Shown here: piece by piece, positions 51,329 to 60,441 of the stretch
Position numbering within the stretch: the stretch's first letter is position 1
How the letters are laid out: each line of letters starts with the position of its first letter
NCBI RefSeq assembly: GCF_000739915.1
Contig: NZ_BBJT01000008.1
Coordinates: 1-64,000, forward strand
From: Paenibacillus chitinolyticus NBRC 15660
Lineage (GTDB): Bacteria; Bacillota; Bacilli; Paenibacillales; NBRC-103111
Direction: 5' to 3'
DNA: 64,000 bases
The notes under the pieces: generated by a model
Database searches by the model: none
What the model was told of the DNA's origin: nothing
Seen by the model: the letters and a program-made list of their open reading frames with translations, nothing else
Position numbers and translations under genes: made by a program

Positions 51329-53461
51329 ATGAAGATCCGGAATTCTCAACGCAAAATCGTTTCGATCCACCGGCGGCTGTTTATTCTGATCATTTTTTTC
51401 ATCGCTCTGCCCGTCTTGGTGATGGGCTGGCTCTGGTACGAATCGTCCACCCGCACGATCGAGCAGTCCGCCATTGAAACGAACCGGCGTTTTATCGAAC
51501 AAACCGGTAAAAACCTGGATTTGTATATTAAAAACCTGGAAAACTCCACGTATCCCATCGTGACCAGTCCCTTGACCCAGCAGTTTCTGGCGCCCGCTCT
51601 GCCCTCCGCTTATCCCTACTACCAGCTTACGGAAAAGGTCGAAAACGATCTGTTCGCGCAAATGATCTACGGGCGCTCCGACATTGTCGGCATTTCCCTG
51701 GTCGGCAAAAACAGCCTGCAGATCACCGATTTCAGCGAGGCGAAAGAAATTCTGGATATGAACACGATCCGCAGCCGCAACGCGGACCTGCTGAAAAGGC
51801 TGGACACTCTCGGCAATTTCGAGATCCTCGGTTTAAACCGAGTCGGCTCGAGCCCCGTTCTGACCGTCGCGCGCAAGCTGCACAGCAGCTCGACCTATTT
51901 GTACGAGGGACTGCTGATCGTCGATCTTAATCTGGAGCAGATCGAAAATATATGCAAAGACGAATCGCAAGGAAGCTTCAGCACCTGGATTTCCTCCGCA
52001 GACGGAGAGCTTGTCTATCATCCGGACGCCTGGAAGATCGGAACGCGCATTTCCGGGGAACAGTTGATGCAGATTCAGGGAGGGGAACCCGCTTCCGCTT
52101 CTGCTTCCTTCCGGACGGGTGCGCCTCAGGGGGAGGAACTCGTCATTTATGAAACTTCCCGGGTGACCGATTGGATCGTCGGGGCCAACATTCCGATGAA
52201 GACCATTATCGGGGATCTGATCCGCCTGCGGAACATCTCTCTTGCGGCTGCGCTGCTGTTATTCATGATTGCGCTTTCAATTGTGGGCGGCTACTCACTC
52301 TCCATCACACGCTCCCTGACTTATTTGCAGCGATTGATGGCAAAGGTCGAGAACGGCGACTTTAATGTCCGGCTTACCTCCACACGGGAGCGCAAGGACG
52401 AGATCGGGCTTGTGTTCCGCAGCTTTTCCAAAATGGTCAGTGAGCTGAACCGGCTTGTGAGGGAGGTTCATTCTTCCAAGCTGAAAGAGCAGGAGCTCAT
52501 TATCAAGCAGAAAGAATCGGCCCTGCAATCCATGCAAGCGCATATCAACCCTCATTTTCTGTATAATTCGCTGGAAATCATCAATTCTCATGCGATCCTC
52601 GAAAATAACCGCAGCATCAGCAAAATGACGGCGGCCTTGGCGCATATTTTCCGCTACAACACGGGAAACACCGGGCCTCTCGTATCGCTCGGCGAGGAAA
52701 CGGCGCATATCCGCTCCTATCTGGAGATCCAGACTTCCCGCTTCCGCAATCTCCAGGTAGAGATTGACGTCGAGGAACCGTGTGGCCGTACCGTCCCGGC
52801 CGTCCGGCTGACGCTGCAGCCCCTGGTGGAAAACGCGTTTATTCACGGCTACCGCGACAAAAAGCCTACGTATATCGGCATTATCGGCAAGGCCCGCGAA
52901 ACGTACTACGCCGTCGAAATATCCGACCACGGCAGGGGAATGAGCGCGGATGCGGCCGGGAGGCTGACCTCGTTGCTTGCCGGTGTCACCGGGGATGTGC
53001 CGTCGGAACAGGGCGGCACCGCTTCGGTTGGTCCGGGCGAAGCTCCGTCGGCCGTACCCGGCCGTGCCTCTGCGGCTGTCGCGGATCTTTCGAAAGCGAG
53101 CCTTGAAGCCGTTGCGGCTTCCGCCGGCCGGGGAGCGGGCGCCTCCGCCGGGAACGGCCCCGGAGCAGCCCCCGCACCCGTGAACGATCCGGTGGTGCCG
53201 CAGAGACCCGCCGCCGGGAGCGCTCCGGCTCCGGAGCCTTTGCGCGGACCGGGAACGCCGCAGCAGCCTGCCGCCGGAAGGACATGGCCGGATGCGGCCG
53301 GAACGCAGCCGGACGACGGCGCGCGCCAAGGCGGAATCGGCCTGCTCAATGTGCACCAGCGCATCCGGCTTACGTTCGGGAAGGAATACGGAGTCTTCCT
53401 CCTCTCTTCCTCTCCCGGCGCCGGAACCTGTTTCGAGATTCGACTGCCGTACACCAACTAA
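51329..53461 (+). CDS. YesM-type sensor histidine kinase with low-complexity insertion
   Basis: A 710-residue sensor kinase. Helix 1 (about 15-37) and helix 2 (about 300-322) flank an extracellular sensor domain of about 260 residues. A HAMP linker follows. The His_kinase domain INPHFLYNSLEIINSHA (near 405) and the HATPase N-box LQPLVENAFIHG (near 494) and G1 ISDHGRGMS (near 531) are normal. About 115 residues rich in Ala, Pro and Gly (about 552-667) then split the ATP-lid region before the G2 GIGLLNVHQRIRLTFG. Family members are usually about 580-600 residues, so the insertion explains the extra length. ATG 51329 with AAAAGGGG is preferred over the GTG two codons earlier. The response regulator follows within 20 bases. 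The pair probably controls the adjacent sugar operon. Confidence 0.93.
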   Translation: MKIRNSQRKIVSIHRRLFILIIFFIALPVLVMGWLWYESSTRTIEQSAIETNRRFIEQTGKNLDLYIKNLENSTYPIVTSPLTQQFLAPALPSAYPYYQLTEKVENDLFAQMIYGRSDIVGISLVGKNSLQITDFSEAKEILDMNTIRSRNADLLKRLDTLGNFEILGLNRVGSSPVLTVARKLHSSSTYLYEGLLIVDLNLEQIENICKDESQGSFSTWISSADGELVYHPDAWKIGTRISGEQLMQIQGGEPASASASFRTGAPQGEELVIYETSRVTDWIVGANIPMKTIIGDLIRLRNISLAAALLLFMIALSIVGGYSLSITRSLTYLQRLMAKVENGDFNVRLTSTRERKDEIGLVFRSFSKMVSELNRLVREVHSSKLKEQELIIKQKESALQSMQAHINPHFLYNSLEIINSHAILENNRSISKMTAALAHIFRYNTGNTGPLVSLGEETAHIRSYLEIQTSRFRNLQVEIDVEEPCGRTVPAVRLTLQPLVENAFIHGYRDKKPTYIGIIGKARETYYAVEISDHGRGMSADAAGRLTSLLAGVTGDVPSEQGGTASVGPGEAPSAVPGRASAAVADLSKASLEAVAASAGRGAGASAGNGPGAAPAPVNDPVVPQRPAAGSAPAPEPLRGPGTPQQPAAGRTWPDAAGTQPDDGARQGGIGLLNVHQRIRLTFGKEYGVFLLSSSPGAGTCFEIRLPYTN

Positions 53462-53479
53462 CTTCAGGGAGGTCTTGCC

Positions 53480-54538
53480 ATGTACCGGATGATGATTGTC
53501 GACGACGAATACATGATACATTTGAGCGTCCGCAAAATGGTGGAAACGTCCGGATTGGACATTATCATCGCGGGCGAAGCGGAGGACGGAGAGGAAGCGC
53601 TTCGGCTGCTCGGGAGCTGTTCCCCGGACATCGTCCTGACGGATATCCGCATGCCCGAACTGGACGGGCTCTCCTTCATCGAAGCGGCGAAAAAACGGAA
53701 TGAACGGACCCAGTTCATTATTTTGTCGGGCTACAGCGACTTCGAATACGCCCGGCAGGCGATCCGCTTCGGGGTTTCGGATTTTCTGCTGAAGCCCGTC
53801 GATCCCGACCAGTTCCGCGAAGCGCTCGGACGGGTGTACGATCAGCTCGCTAGCAGCGAGACGAAGCTGTCCCGCCAGCATGAGTGGCTGCTGACGCTGC
53901 AGGGGCTGAGCGGGGAGCTGCTGGAGCAGATCTGGGCCGCCAGCGAGGACAAAGCGCAGCTTCTGGCCGGGGAGGCGCTCCGGCATTACATGAGCTCGGG
54001 CCCGGCCGAGCTCAGCCCCCCGCAGTTTGCCCACCATTTTACGGGCATGCTGGAGGCGGAGCTGGGCAAACGGGATTTCCGGTTTGCCCGCCCTTACGCA
54101 GACCGTGAATGGCCGGGCCATGCGGCGGATCTCGGGGAGGCCCTGCGCGATGCCTTGAGCGGCATGATCCGTGAAATCAAGGGGACCCGCAACCTCGGGT
54201 CCCGGCAGAACATCCACCGGGCGATGCAGTACATGCAGGAGCACTTTGCCCGCGAAGATCTCTCGCTGAGCGAGGTGGCGGAGGCCATCGGCATGTCCGA
54301 TGCGTATCTGAGCCGCACGTTCAAGGAGGAGACGAACGTGAACTTCGTGAAGTACCTCATCCGGCTGCGGATGGAGAAAGCCAGGGACCTCCTGGAGCAT
54401 ACGGACTGTCCGACGACGGATACCGCGTACCAGGTCGGCTTCTCCGACTACTCCCATTTCAGCAAAACATTCAAAAAAACGTACGGGCTTACGCCTTCCG
54501 AGCTTAGGAAACAAAGCCGGCAGCATCCGAACGGATAG
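53480..54538 (+). CDS. YesN-type response regulator with AraC output
   Basis: A 352-residue regulator. The receiver domain (1-120) has VDDEYM, the phosphoacceptor Asp in VLTDIRMPELDG near 54, and FLLKPVDP. A linker of about 120 residues leads to a C-terminal AraC double helix-turn-helix (EDLSLSEVAEAIGMSDAYLSRTFKEETNVNFVKYLIRLRM, then TDTAYQVGFSDYSHFSKTFKKTYGLTPSELRK). A GGGAGG site precedes ATG 53480. Likely activates the neighbouring importer and glycosidase genes. Confidence 0.95.
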   Translation: MYRMMIVDDEYMIHLSVRKMVETSGLDIIIAGEAEDGEEALRLLGSCSPDIVLTDIRMPELDGLSFIEAAKKRNERTQFIILSGYSDFEYARQAIRFGVSDFLLKPVDPDQFREALGRVYDQLASSETKLSRQHEWLLTLQGLSGELLEQIWAASEDKAQLLAGEALRHYMSSGPAELSPPQFAHHFTGMLEAELGKRDFRFARPYADREWPGHAADLGEALRDALSGMIREIKGTRNLGSRQNIHRAMQYMQEHFAREDLSLSEVAEAIGMSDAYLSRTFKEETNVNFVKYLIRLRMEKARDLLEHTDCPTTDTAYQVGFSDYSHFSKTFKKTYGLTPSELRKQSRQHPNG

Positions 54539-54555
54539 TCCCGCATAAACAGAAG

Positions 54556-54588
54556 CCGCAAACGGACCCTACCGCTTGCGGTTTTTTT
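54556..54588 (+). terminator. Terminator of the YesMN operon
   Basis: CCGCAAACGG (54556-54565) pairs with CCGCTTGCGG (54572-54581), one mismatch, and is followed by seven T. Confidence 0.75.
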
Positions 54589-54765
54589 GCATGGTGATCA
54601 AGCGGGGGGAACCAAAACAGAAGGCCCATTTTCTGGTATTTTGGTTACTTTTTATGGTAGTTTAATTATTACTTTTTAACTAATTAGATGAAATTATTTA
54701 CATTTTTACTAGAAGTGTTAAGCTTTTTTTGTAAGAACCAAAAAACTATAAAGGATGTGTGCCGT

Positions 54766-55803
54766 TTGAAGAAAATGAAGACCGCTCTCGCTTCCAGTCT
54801 CACTCTGCTGTCCCTTGTAGTCTCTCTCGCCCCTGTGTCCGCTTCGTCAAATAACCGGGAGCTGGAGAAAGAAGTCGCCGCCGGAATTACCGGCCAGGAG
54901 CGTCAGATCATGCTCGACGTCATGAAGAACCTTCCCAAAGCAGAGCGCGAAAATGTCATTTACATCGACGACAACGGGCAAATTCATGCCAACAAGACTG
55001 AATTGAAAGATGTTTTCGGCAAAGCGGCGGTATCGGAAGAGAATACCGTAACCGTCGGCAACAATGAAACCTTTACCCTGCCGACAAGCACCGACTCGCC
55101 GGCACTGAACAAGAACGCTTCCGTTACCCCGCTGGCGGGTTATGCCTGTGGAGAAGCGGGCGGCCCGTACAGACGCGTTTTCTCGAATCCCGGTTATTCC
55201 TGGTGGTCCGGCAATGTATACCTGCCTTCCAGCACCAACAATGAAGTCTACGTGAACAACGCTTCTTCCAACGATACTCCTTACATTTATACGGGCGGAC
55301 ACGCCAGCAACGGAGCCTCCGAAGTCGATGCCGGATTCCAGTACAGCAAAACTTACAACAACTGGGCCCACTCGATCTTTACCGGCGGTGTCTACTACCA
55401 TAACAACTCGTTCCGGTTCAAGGCCGGACAAAATCTTACGTTCAAATTCTACGTACCGGCAGACGGACAAGTCGCTCTATATGCCGCAGGTATCCGGTAT
55501 GACACGAATGTGGCGGACAACTACACCGTTGTAACCAATGCGTCCGGCTGGAAAAAAAGCGGTACCGGCAACGAGCTCAAACGGATCACGGCCATCGCGA
55601 GCAACGCCTCCAAGCCTTACAACACCGGTACCTATCTGAAAAACGTTAAATGGTCGAATTCCATGATCGGCACCAGCTCGACCAGCAATCATCAATGGCT
55701 CGCGGCAGATACGGGCGGCTACTGCACCTATCCGAACTCCACCCAGGTCAGCGTGAACTATGTCAACGCGGGTGAAGAAACCGTCAGCATCAACATGAAC
55801 TAG
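54766..55803 (+). CDS. Secreted protein, possibly YrpD-like
   Basis: A 345-residue exported protein. Start is probably TTG 54766 behind AAAGGATG; signal peptide [26 protein letters not shown] helical N-terminal part (about 27-110, [26 protein letters not shown]) looks like a propeptide. The C-terminal ~210 residues are beta-rich with many Asn, Gly and Tyr: [59 protein letters not shown] and a single-Cys GGYCTYPNS. The GGPYR and VDAGFQ pattern recalls the YrpD family of Bacillus, but this is from memory. No enzyme motif is assigned. Confidence 0.75.
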   Translation: MKKMKTALASSLTLLSLVVSLAPVSASSNNRELEKEVAAGITGQERQIMLDVMKNLPKAERENVIYIDDNGQIHANKTELKDVFGKAAVSEENTVTVGNNETFTLPTSTDSPALNKNASVTPLAGYACGEAGGPYRRVFSNPGYSWWSGNVYLPSSTNNEVYVNNASSNDTPYIYTGGHASNGASEVDAGFQYSKTYNNWAHSIFTGGVYYHNNSFRFKAGQNLTFKFYVPADGQVALYAAGIRYDTNVADNYTVVTNASGWKKSGTGNELKRITAIASNASKPYNTGTYLKNVKWSNSMIGTSSTSNHQWLAADTGGYCTYPNSTQVSVNYVNAGEETVSINMN

Positions 55804-55904
55804 CCGGGGCTGCTTTCCATTCCGTTCATCCGTTCATTCCCGTATTCGTTCCATGAACTCATCCCTTTGGACGGGGCTCAAGAAAGATACCGGCCCTCTG
55901 TACG

Positions 55905-55955
55905 AAACCACAAAAGGTATATCCCCCATAGAGGAGGATATACCTTTTGTGGTTT
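55905..55955 (+). terminator. Strong terminator after the secreted protein
   Basis: A 20-bp perfect stem (55905-55924 with 55936-55955) beginning AAACCACAAAAGG. It ends the gene at 55803 and insulates the next one. Confidence 0.85.
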
Positions 55956-56090
55956 CCCCGAGCAGATGAAAAATTATTTCTCTATTTGAGACCATCATGC
56001 GTATCCCAGTAGAATACCGCCCTCCTTATTCCCATATAGTGTAAACGCAACCTGATTTTAAATCCCACTAAAAACAGAGGAGATGAGTTG

Positions 56091-56552
56091 ATGAGAGTAA
56101 AAAAATGGGTGCTTGGTTTAATGACAGCCGCCCTGCTGTCGTTAACGCTGTTAATCAGCGGAGCAGCCGCAGCGCCGGTAACGAGTGTGCACAGTATCTG
56201 GTCTACGAAACCTATTCAGGTCATAGACAACGGTACCGCTTACAAAGCTAAGGCGGGAAATGTCATCATCAGTTGGACGAATGAGCCCCTGTCCTCGGGT
56301 GACAGCGGATTCTTCAACGCTATCGTTCAAGCCAATGGAAGCCAGTATGAGTTCCGGCTCGTCTCGTTCGGTTCCAGCACAAACGATGAGATTGTAGGCA
56401 AATTCGACATTTACAAAAATTCCACCCTGGTCGCCTCCGTGGCCGGAACCGCTTACGGATTGAGCCAGCCGGTCGGAAGCTATTTCAAGTTCTACGACAC
56501 GACCCAGCAGTGGCATGTCTCGGCTTATATTACGAGCCGGTTCGATTATTAA
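56091..56552 (+). CDS. Small secreted protein, unknown function
   Basis: A 153-residue exported protein with signal peptide WVLGLMTAALLSLTLLISGAAA. ATG 56091 follows GAGGAGATGAG. The mature part of about 125 residues is beta-rich with many Ser, Thr and Asn (AGNVIISWTNEP, EFRLVSFGSSTNDE, FKFYDTTQQWHVSAYI). No cysteines and no family are recognised. It ends in a bidirectional terminator that separates it from the AT-rich immunity cluster. Confidence 0.7.
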   Translation: MRVKKWVLGLMTAALLSLTLLISGAAAAPVTSVHSIWSTKPIQVIDNGTAYKAKAGNVIISWTNEPLSSGDSGFFNAIVQANGSQYEFRLVSFGSSTNDEIVGKFDIYKNSTLVASVAGTAYGLSQPVGSYFKFYDTTQQWHVSAYITSRFDY

Positions 56553-56617
56553 TAGCTTGGTGAGAAAGGGGGTTGTATAAACCCAGACCCCCGTCATCGG
56601 AACAAGGACTGCCATGT

Positions 56618-56663
56618 AAAAAGGTACATTCCCCTTCATTTTAAGGGAGATGTACCTTTTTTT
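56618..56663. terminator. Bidirectional terminator at the edge of the AT-rich cluster
   Basis: AAAAAGGTACAT pairs with ATGTACCTTTTT across an 18-base loop that itself can pair. It separates the rightward secreted gene and the leftward YezG-like gene. Confidence 0.85.
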
Positions 56664-56708
56664 AGATCGCGACATCCTGATAACCGACTTCCGGTACTTG
56701 TTCATTTA

Positions 56709-57185
56709 TTAAACGTAGCCTTCAAATTCCCTCATTTTATCCATTTTAATTCTATCCGTTTCATCTTGTGGAACAGTATTCAGGTACTTGCTTTCCCAAT
56801 ATTCCAACCTGTCTGAAGGACCAAAATTGGATTCTCTCCATTTTGTATAATCGTATTCTATATTTAGTTTGCCTTCAGATGTAAGCTTCATGGTTATTGA
56901 AAACCAAGGCTCTTGTCCATTTTCCAAAAACAGATTCTTCAGATCATTGGTGACTTCAAACAATTTAGCCTCTAATTGATCATATTCATCTTTAACATCG
57001 TATCTATTTGGAATATCAAGAGAATAAATATATTCACTCCCATTCTTTGGCCTGAAGAAAAAGAAAACCCCTCCTTCTCCGTTTTCCACCTCACCATTAA
57101 AATAAAAATCCTCCCAGTCTTCCGGTATCAATTGATTGATTGTTTCTGCTATCTCTCTATATAAATCATTCATCTGCTGTTCCAT
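56709..57185 (-). CDS. YezG/DUF600-type immunity protein
   Basis: A 158-residue soluble acidic protein. The pattern YREIAETINQLIPEDWEDFYFNGEVENGEGGVFFFFRP is that of the DUF600 family, which includes B. subtilis YezG, the antitoxin to the LXG toxin YeeF. The acidic WED and NGEVE stretches and the C-terminal WESKYLN are visible. ATG 57185 is chosen because GGGAGG precedes it. It is not next to a cognate toxin in the window and is the farthest gene from the toxin end at 64 kb, which suggests an orphan immunity gene. Confidence 0.8.
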   Translation of the reverse strand: MEQQMNDLYREIAETINQLIPEDWEDFYFNGEVENGEGGVFFFFRPKNGSEYIYSLDIPNRYDVKDEYDQLEAKLFEVTNDLKNLFLENGQEPWFSITMKLTSEGKLNIEYDYTKWRESNFGPSDRLEYWESKYLNTVPQDETDRIKMDKMREFEGYV

Positions 57186-57234
57186 CCTGCTAACCTCCCG
57201 GTTGCCATTTGTCCAATCAACAGCGGTCCTCATT

Positions 57235-57690
57235 TTAGAAATAATACTGAACATATCTTTCCTTTGAAGGAATTCTTTCATCATGCAGCAGATCCACTTG
57301 CAGCAATTTAGTTTTATTCTCTAGCTTGGCAATGAAAAGCGCATAAAAGTCACCAGAGGTCGGATAGGAAAATAACCCGTATCCTCTTTTCGATATAATT
57401 TTATTAGCTTCCTTTATCTTGTCAGGTAACAATTCATATTCAAACTCTCCAAGCACCTCAAGTTCTTCTTGTGAAGCTAGTTCAATGTTACGAGCGAATT
57501 CATAATCTAACATATAATCCACGATCTCACGGTCATCCTCACCTTTATAATCAAGATAGAGAAATTTCTTCGTAGACAGCCCATAATTTAATATACACTC
57601 GTGTATATCGAATGCCTCCGGGTCGCCTAAAATCGCTTCTACATCTTTCCTATCATCAAATATGAGCCGTACAATATCTTTATTCGACAT
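57235..57690 (-). CDS. DUF6630-like immunity-type protein
   Basis: A 151-residue acidic soluble protein (IVRLIFDDRKDVEAILGDP, FLYLDYKGEDDREIVDYML, GYGLFSYPTSGDFYALFIA). The DYKGEDD core followed by a hydrophobic stretch recalls DUF6630 proteins, which I associate with immunity gene clusters, but this is a weak recollection. ATG 57690 follows GGAGG, and the longer frame would overlap the gene upstream. It is cotranscribed with the YezG-like gene and shares its AT-rich codon use. Confidence 0.6.
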   Translation of the reverse strand: MSNKDIVRLIFDDRKDVEAILGDPEAFDIHECILNYGLSTKKFLYLDYKGEDDREIVDYMLDYEFARNIELASQEELEVLGEFEYELLPDKIKEANKIISKRGYGLFSYPTSGDFYALFIAKLENKTKLLQVDLLHDERIPSKERYVQYYF

Positions 57691-57721
57691 GCTGGTATCC
57701 TCCGTAAAATTATTGGAACAA

Positions 57722-58434
57722 TTATCCGTGTTTATTGTTATTGTCAAGCTGCAGTTCCATTGAATCCCTTTCAGCACCATATCCACTCTTATAATTAATC
57801 AATCCTTTACTGCTTTCCCATATAAACGATTCATAATATCCAGTAGAAACTTGATTATTGAATGAGTGATATTCTCGTTTATCTCCATTTACTTCAAGAT
57901 AGTGATGCCATCCTGGTTCATTTTTGCTTAAAGTATCTTTTATTTCTTGCTCCTGACAAACAATGACACTACCACTTGGCAATTCTTCACTTGATTTTAG
58001 CTTAATAAGATTATCTTTTGTTGGTTCTATTTTATATATTTTATCTTTCTGAACATAAAAATATCCTAAACTTAACCGCTCATTAGGAACACTTTCTATA
58101 GGATCAAGCTTCAACTCATATAATTTACCATATTTAAGATTATCCACTACATTAATTTTCAATATCACATCTTTTTCAACAATATCATCAAATAGAAATT
58201 GTCCTTTATATTTCAACTGTGAGACACCGTTTTTAAAGAAAAATGAGTTACCAATAGTCTCTTCATTAGTATTTTAGTGTTATTAGAACCATCCACTTGA
58301 TTATTATTTGAATTAGCTTGTATTAATGGCTGCACATTATTTGCATTGCTGCCTTGATTCGAATAATTTGGAGATTTCGCACAGCCAGAAACCAAAACAA
58401 TTCCAAGGGCTATAATTATTGAGATATTTTTCAT
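57722..58434 (-). pseudogene. Lipoprotein gene split by a frameshift
   Basis: ATG 58434 behind AGGAGAACC encodes a lipoprotein start (MKNISIIIALGIVLVSGC) and an Asn/Gln-rich linker. Near 58275, at an AAAA run, the frame goes wrong and stops at 58213. One base over, the sequence continues as TNEETIGNSFFFKNGVSQLK followed by YKGQFLFDD, and runs to 57722. Joined, they give about 240 residues. The second half resembles an extracytoplasmic domain (ILKINVVDNLKYGKLYEL, GWHHYLEVNGDKREYHSFNN). A minus-one shift or one missing base would restore the gene. It may be a true pseudogene, a phase-variable gene or a base error. Confidence 0.65.
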
Positions 58435-58516
58435 TATGGTTCTCCTCAAACTAATTTTTTACTTATAATACACTGAGATACAGAATACCCGTTGATCGAG
58501 AATTCTGTATTTCATG

Positions 58517-58810
58517 TCAAAGTTTTAATACCAAACAAAATTCTTCAGCTTCTTCGTTGTTAGCGATTGAAATAGAGCCTCTCCAATTATAATATCCTAA
58601 TCCATTGTATGTTTCAGCAAATGCCATCATCGCAGCCATATCATTAGAATCTGAAGTTAAACTATATTTGTCCCTGAGTGATTGCTTTTCTAACAATGCA
58701 TCTACAGCAGCATCGGTAAAGTTATCAAAATTTTTCCCTACTGGTACATGCGTTGTTGGTTGTCCAAGCTTTTTTCTCCTCGTATATTTTTTTGAAGTTG
58801 TAAAGCTATA
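58517..58810 (-). pseudogene. Orphan C-terminal ORF remnant
   Basis: A leftward open frame of about 97 codons has no start codon and no ribosome site. It encodes a basic stretch (KKYTRRKKLGQPTTHVPVG) and then FDNFTDAAVDALLEKQSLRD, DMAAMMAFAETYNGLGYYNW and a short acidic end. Frame integrity and composition suggest the lost tail of a larger protein, possibly a toxin or phage-type protein. The positively charged linker followed by a globular tip is typical of displaced toxin C-termini. Confidence 0.5.
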
Positions 58811-58823
58811 TTAGACAACAAAA

Positions 58824-58857
58824 AAAGCAGTAACTGGGTTACCAATTACCGCATAGC
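58824..58857 (-). terminator. Terminator of the 218-residue gene
   Basis: Read leftward, an 11-bp imperfect stem (GCGGTAATTGG with CCAGTTACTGC) and seven U follow the stop codon at 58878 closely. Confidence 0.8.
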
Positions 58858-58877
58858 GATGTCAAACAATTTATGTA

Positions 58878-59534
58878 CTATATTATTACAACTATTTTAT
58901 TTTCTACGATGTTTCTAAAATTCGAATAATTTCTCATCATATTATTACCGTATGCACTTACAGCCTTATTGCCATTTATCATACTCTCATAATTTTCTTT
59001 AAATTCTTTTTTTATCGACTCGTCTAAACTAGCATAGTATCTTTTAGTGGCTTCTTCGGCTAACTCACGTGAACCATACGTTAAGATAAAACTAATATCA
59101 ACCACATAACCATTCGGAGGATAAAATCCTCTCACAGCAACTTGTTTAACAAAGTTATCCAGATCATTCATACAGCATTCTACAATCGGTATGAATACAC
59201 TATCTAACCAATTAGTGAATTCTTTAACGGTACGTTCCCAATTTTCCTCATTTGCGATATTCCAATATAATTGACCACTTGGAACATTGCATCGACGGGT
59301 ATTAATATGAAATATTTTATCTTTCGATTTTAATGGGATAATTGCACATTCACCATAAAATGCTACGTTTTTATCGGATATATTATTCCAACTTGTATAA
59401 AAAAACACCTTGTACATGAAATTTTTATCTTTTTTTGTCATCCAATGACCTGACTTAGAATATTTCCATCCACTAGCCGTATACTTTCCAGATATTAAAC
59501 TGCATACGTTATCAAACGCTTCGTTTGCTTTCAT
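58878..59534 (-). CDS. Hypothetical protein, immunity-like, 218 aa
   Basis: A soluble AT-rich gene encoding 218 residues with many aromatic residues in the first half (GWKYSKSGHWMTKKDKNFMYKVFFYTSWNNIS) and an alternating strand pattern (VAFYGECAIIPLK). The N-terminal layout resembles DUF4304-like proteins seen in toxin-immunity arrays, but the match is weak. No signal peptide or membrane segment. It has its own terminator. Location between immunity-type genes is the main clue. Confidence 0.6.
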   Translation of the reverse strand: MKANEAFDNVCSLISGKYTASGWKYSKSGHWMTKKDKNFMYKVFFYTSWNNISDKNVAFYGECAIIPLKSKDKIFHINTRRCNVPSGQLYWNIANEENWERTVKEFTNWLDSVFIPIVECCMNDLDNFVKQVAVRGFYPPNGYVVDISFILTYGSRELAEEATKRYYASLDESIKKEFKENYESMINGNKAVSAYGNNMMRNYSNFRNIVENKIVVII

Positions 59535-59768
59535 ATTTACACCTCAGTCTAAATAGTCTGCAATCATTAAAGAGGGTCAATCATGGTAATATACGACCAT
59601 AATCAATCTGTTCGGTGCAACGAAAGAGCGTTATTTAACACTCCTCCAAACAACACCCCTTTCAAAAACTTCTTATCTGTTCGCTGAAGACTAGGTGGAA
59701 ACAAAGAAAAACAGGGCAATCATAGCAGTAACTCACCATAACCGACCTGTATATTTTTATTGAAGAGA

Positions 59769-60311
59769 TTACTGGTAAGAATTTATTACACGTATTCGTT
59801 CAGAGATTATTGCCGACGCATGGGCAACCCTCTCCGAACCTAATTTTCGAGATAAATGCTTTACGAAATCATGAATACCTCGATTTTCAAGCGTGACTGT
59901 TATAGACTTTTTGTTCGATCTGATAACAATGGCTCCACCGTAAAGCGTAGTGCTCTCAACTCTAGTAATATCGGCAAAACGTATTGTTTTCTTTCCATAC
60001 CATTTGTATGTACGGATTGTCTCTTCATTTATAACCATCTTAGAGATCGCCGCTCCAATCGAACAGAATCCAAGAATCAGCGCAAACATTCCACATGCGG
60101 CAACTGCTTCTTCTTTTATCTTGGGATCAAAAAGCAATACAACTGTAACGGCAACAAAGACTAAAGCTAATAGAAAGACTCCCCATTTGATAAACCAGTG
60201 AGGGGAAATCACCATCTCCCCATTTCGATTTATTTTGGCCGGTTTTAGGCAGGATGCCCACATTCTTATTTTCATCTTATGTGAAAGCTTCTGAACCAAA
60301 TTGTGTTCCAA
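59769..60311 (-). CDS. Membrane protein with PH-like domain
   Basis: A 180-residue protein with a basic N-terminus, two membrane helices (about 42-60 and 70-92) and a C-terminal cytoplasmic domain with the strand pattern INEETIRTYKWYGKKTIRFADITRVEST, typical of bacterial PH domains. The start is TTG 60311 behind AATGGAG. Less AT-rich than the immunity genes beside it. Similar proteins are widespread and have no set function. In this setting it could be a membrane-associated immunity protein, which is inference. Confidence 0.65.
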   Translation of the reverse strand: MEHNLVQKLSHKMKIRMWASCLKPAKINRNGEMVISPHWFIKWGVFLLALVFVAVTVVLLFDPKIKEEAVAACGMFALILGFCSIGAAISKMVINEETIRTYKWYGKKTIRFADITRVESTTLYGGAIVIRSNKKSITVTLENRGIHDFVKHLSRKLGSERVAHASAIISERIRVINSYQ

Positions 60312-60441
60312 TATGATTTCTCCATTTCAAAATTTGTTGATTGGATAGCATTACTGTGTGTACAGACAAAATGACGAAATCTTTATACAGGTATTACATG
60401 GGTTATAGGATGAAACTTTGCATATACGCACGGTGAAAGCT

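Noticed and set aside
52295-54526. A leftward open frame of 743 codons
   Set aside because: It lies opposite the YesM/YesN-type genes, which are complete and well supported. Composition is that of a shadow frame.
58605-58814. A rightward 69-codon hydrophobic frame
   Set aside because: It is antisense to the orphan tail frame, with poor start context; hydrophobicity follows from the opposite frame.
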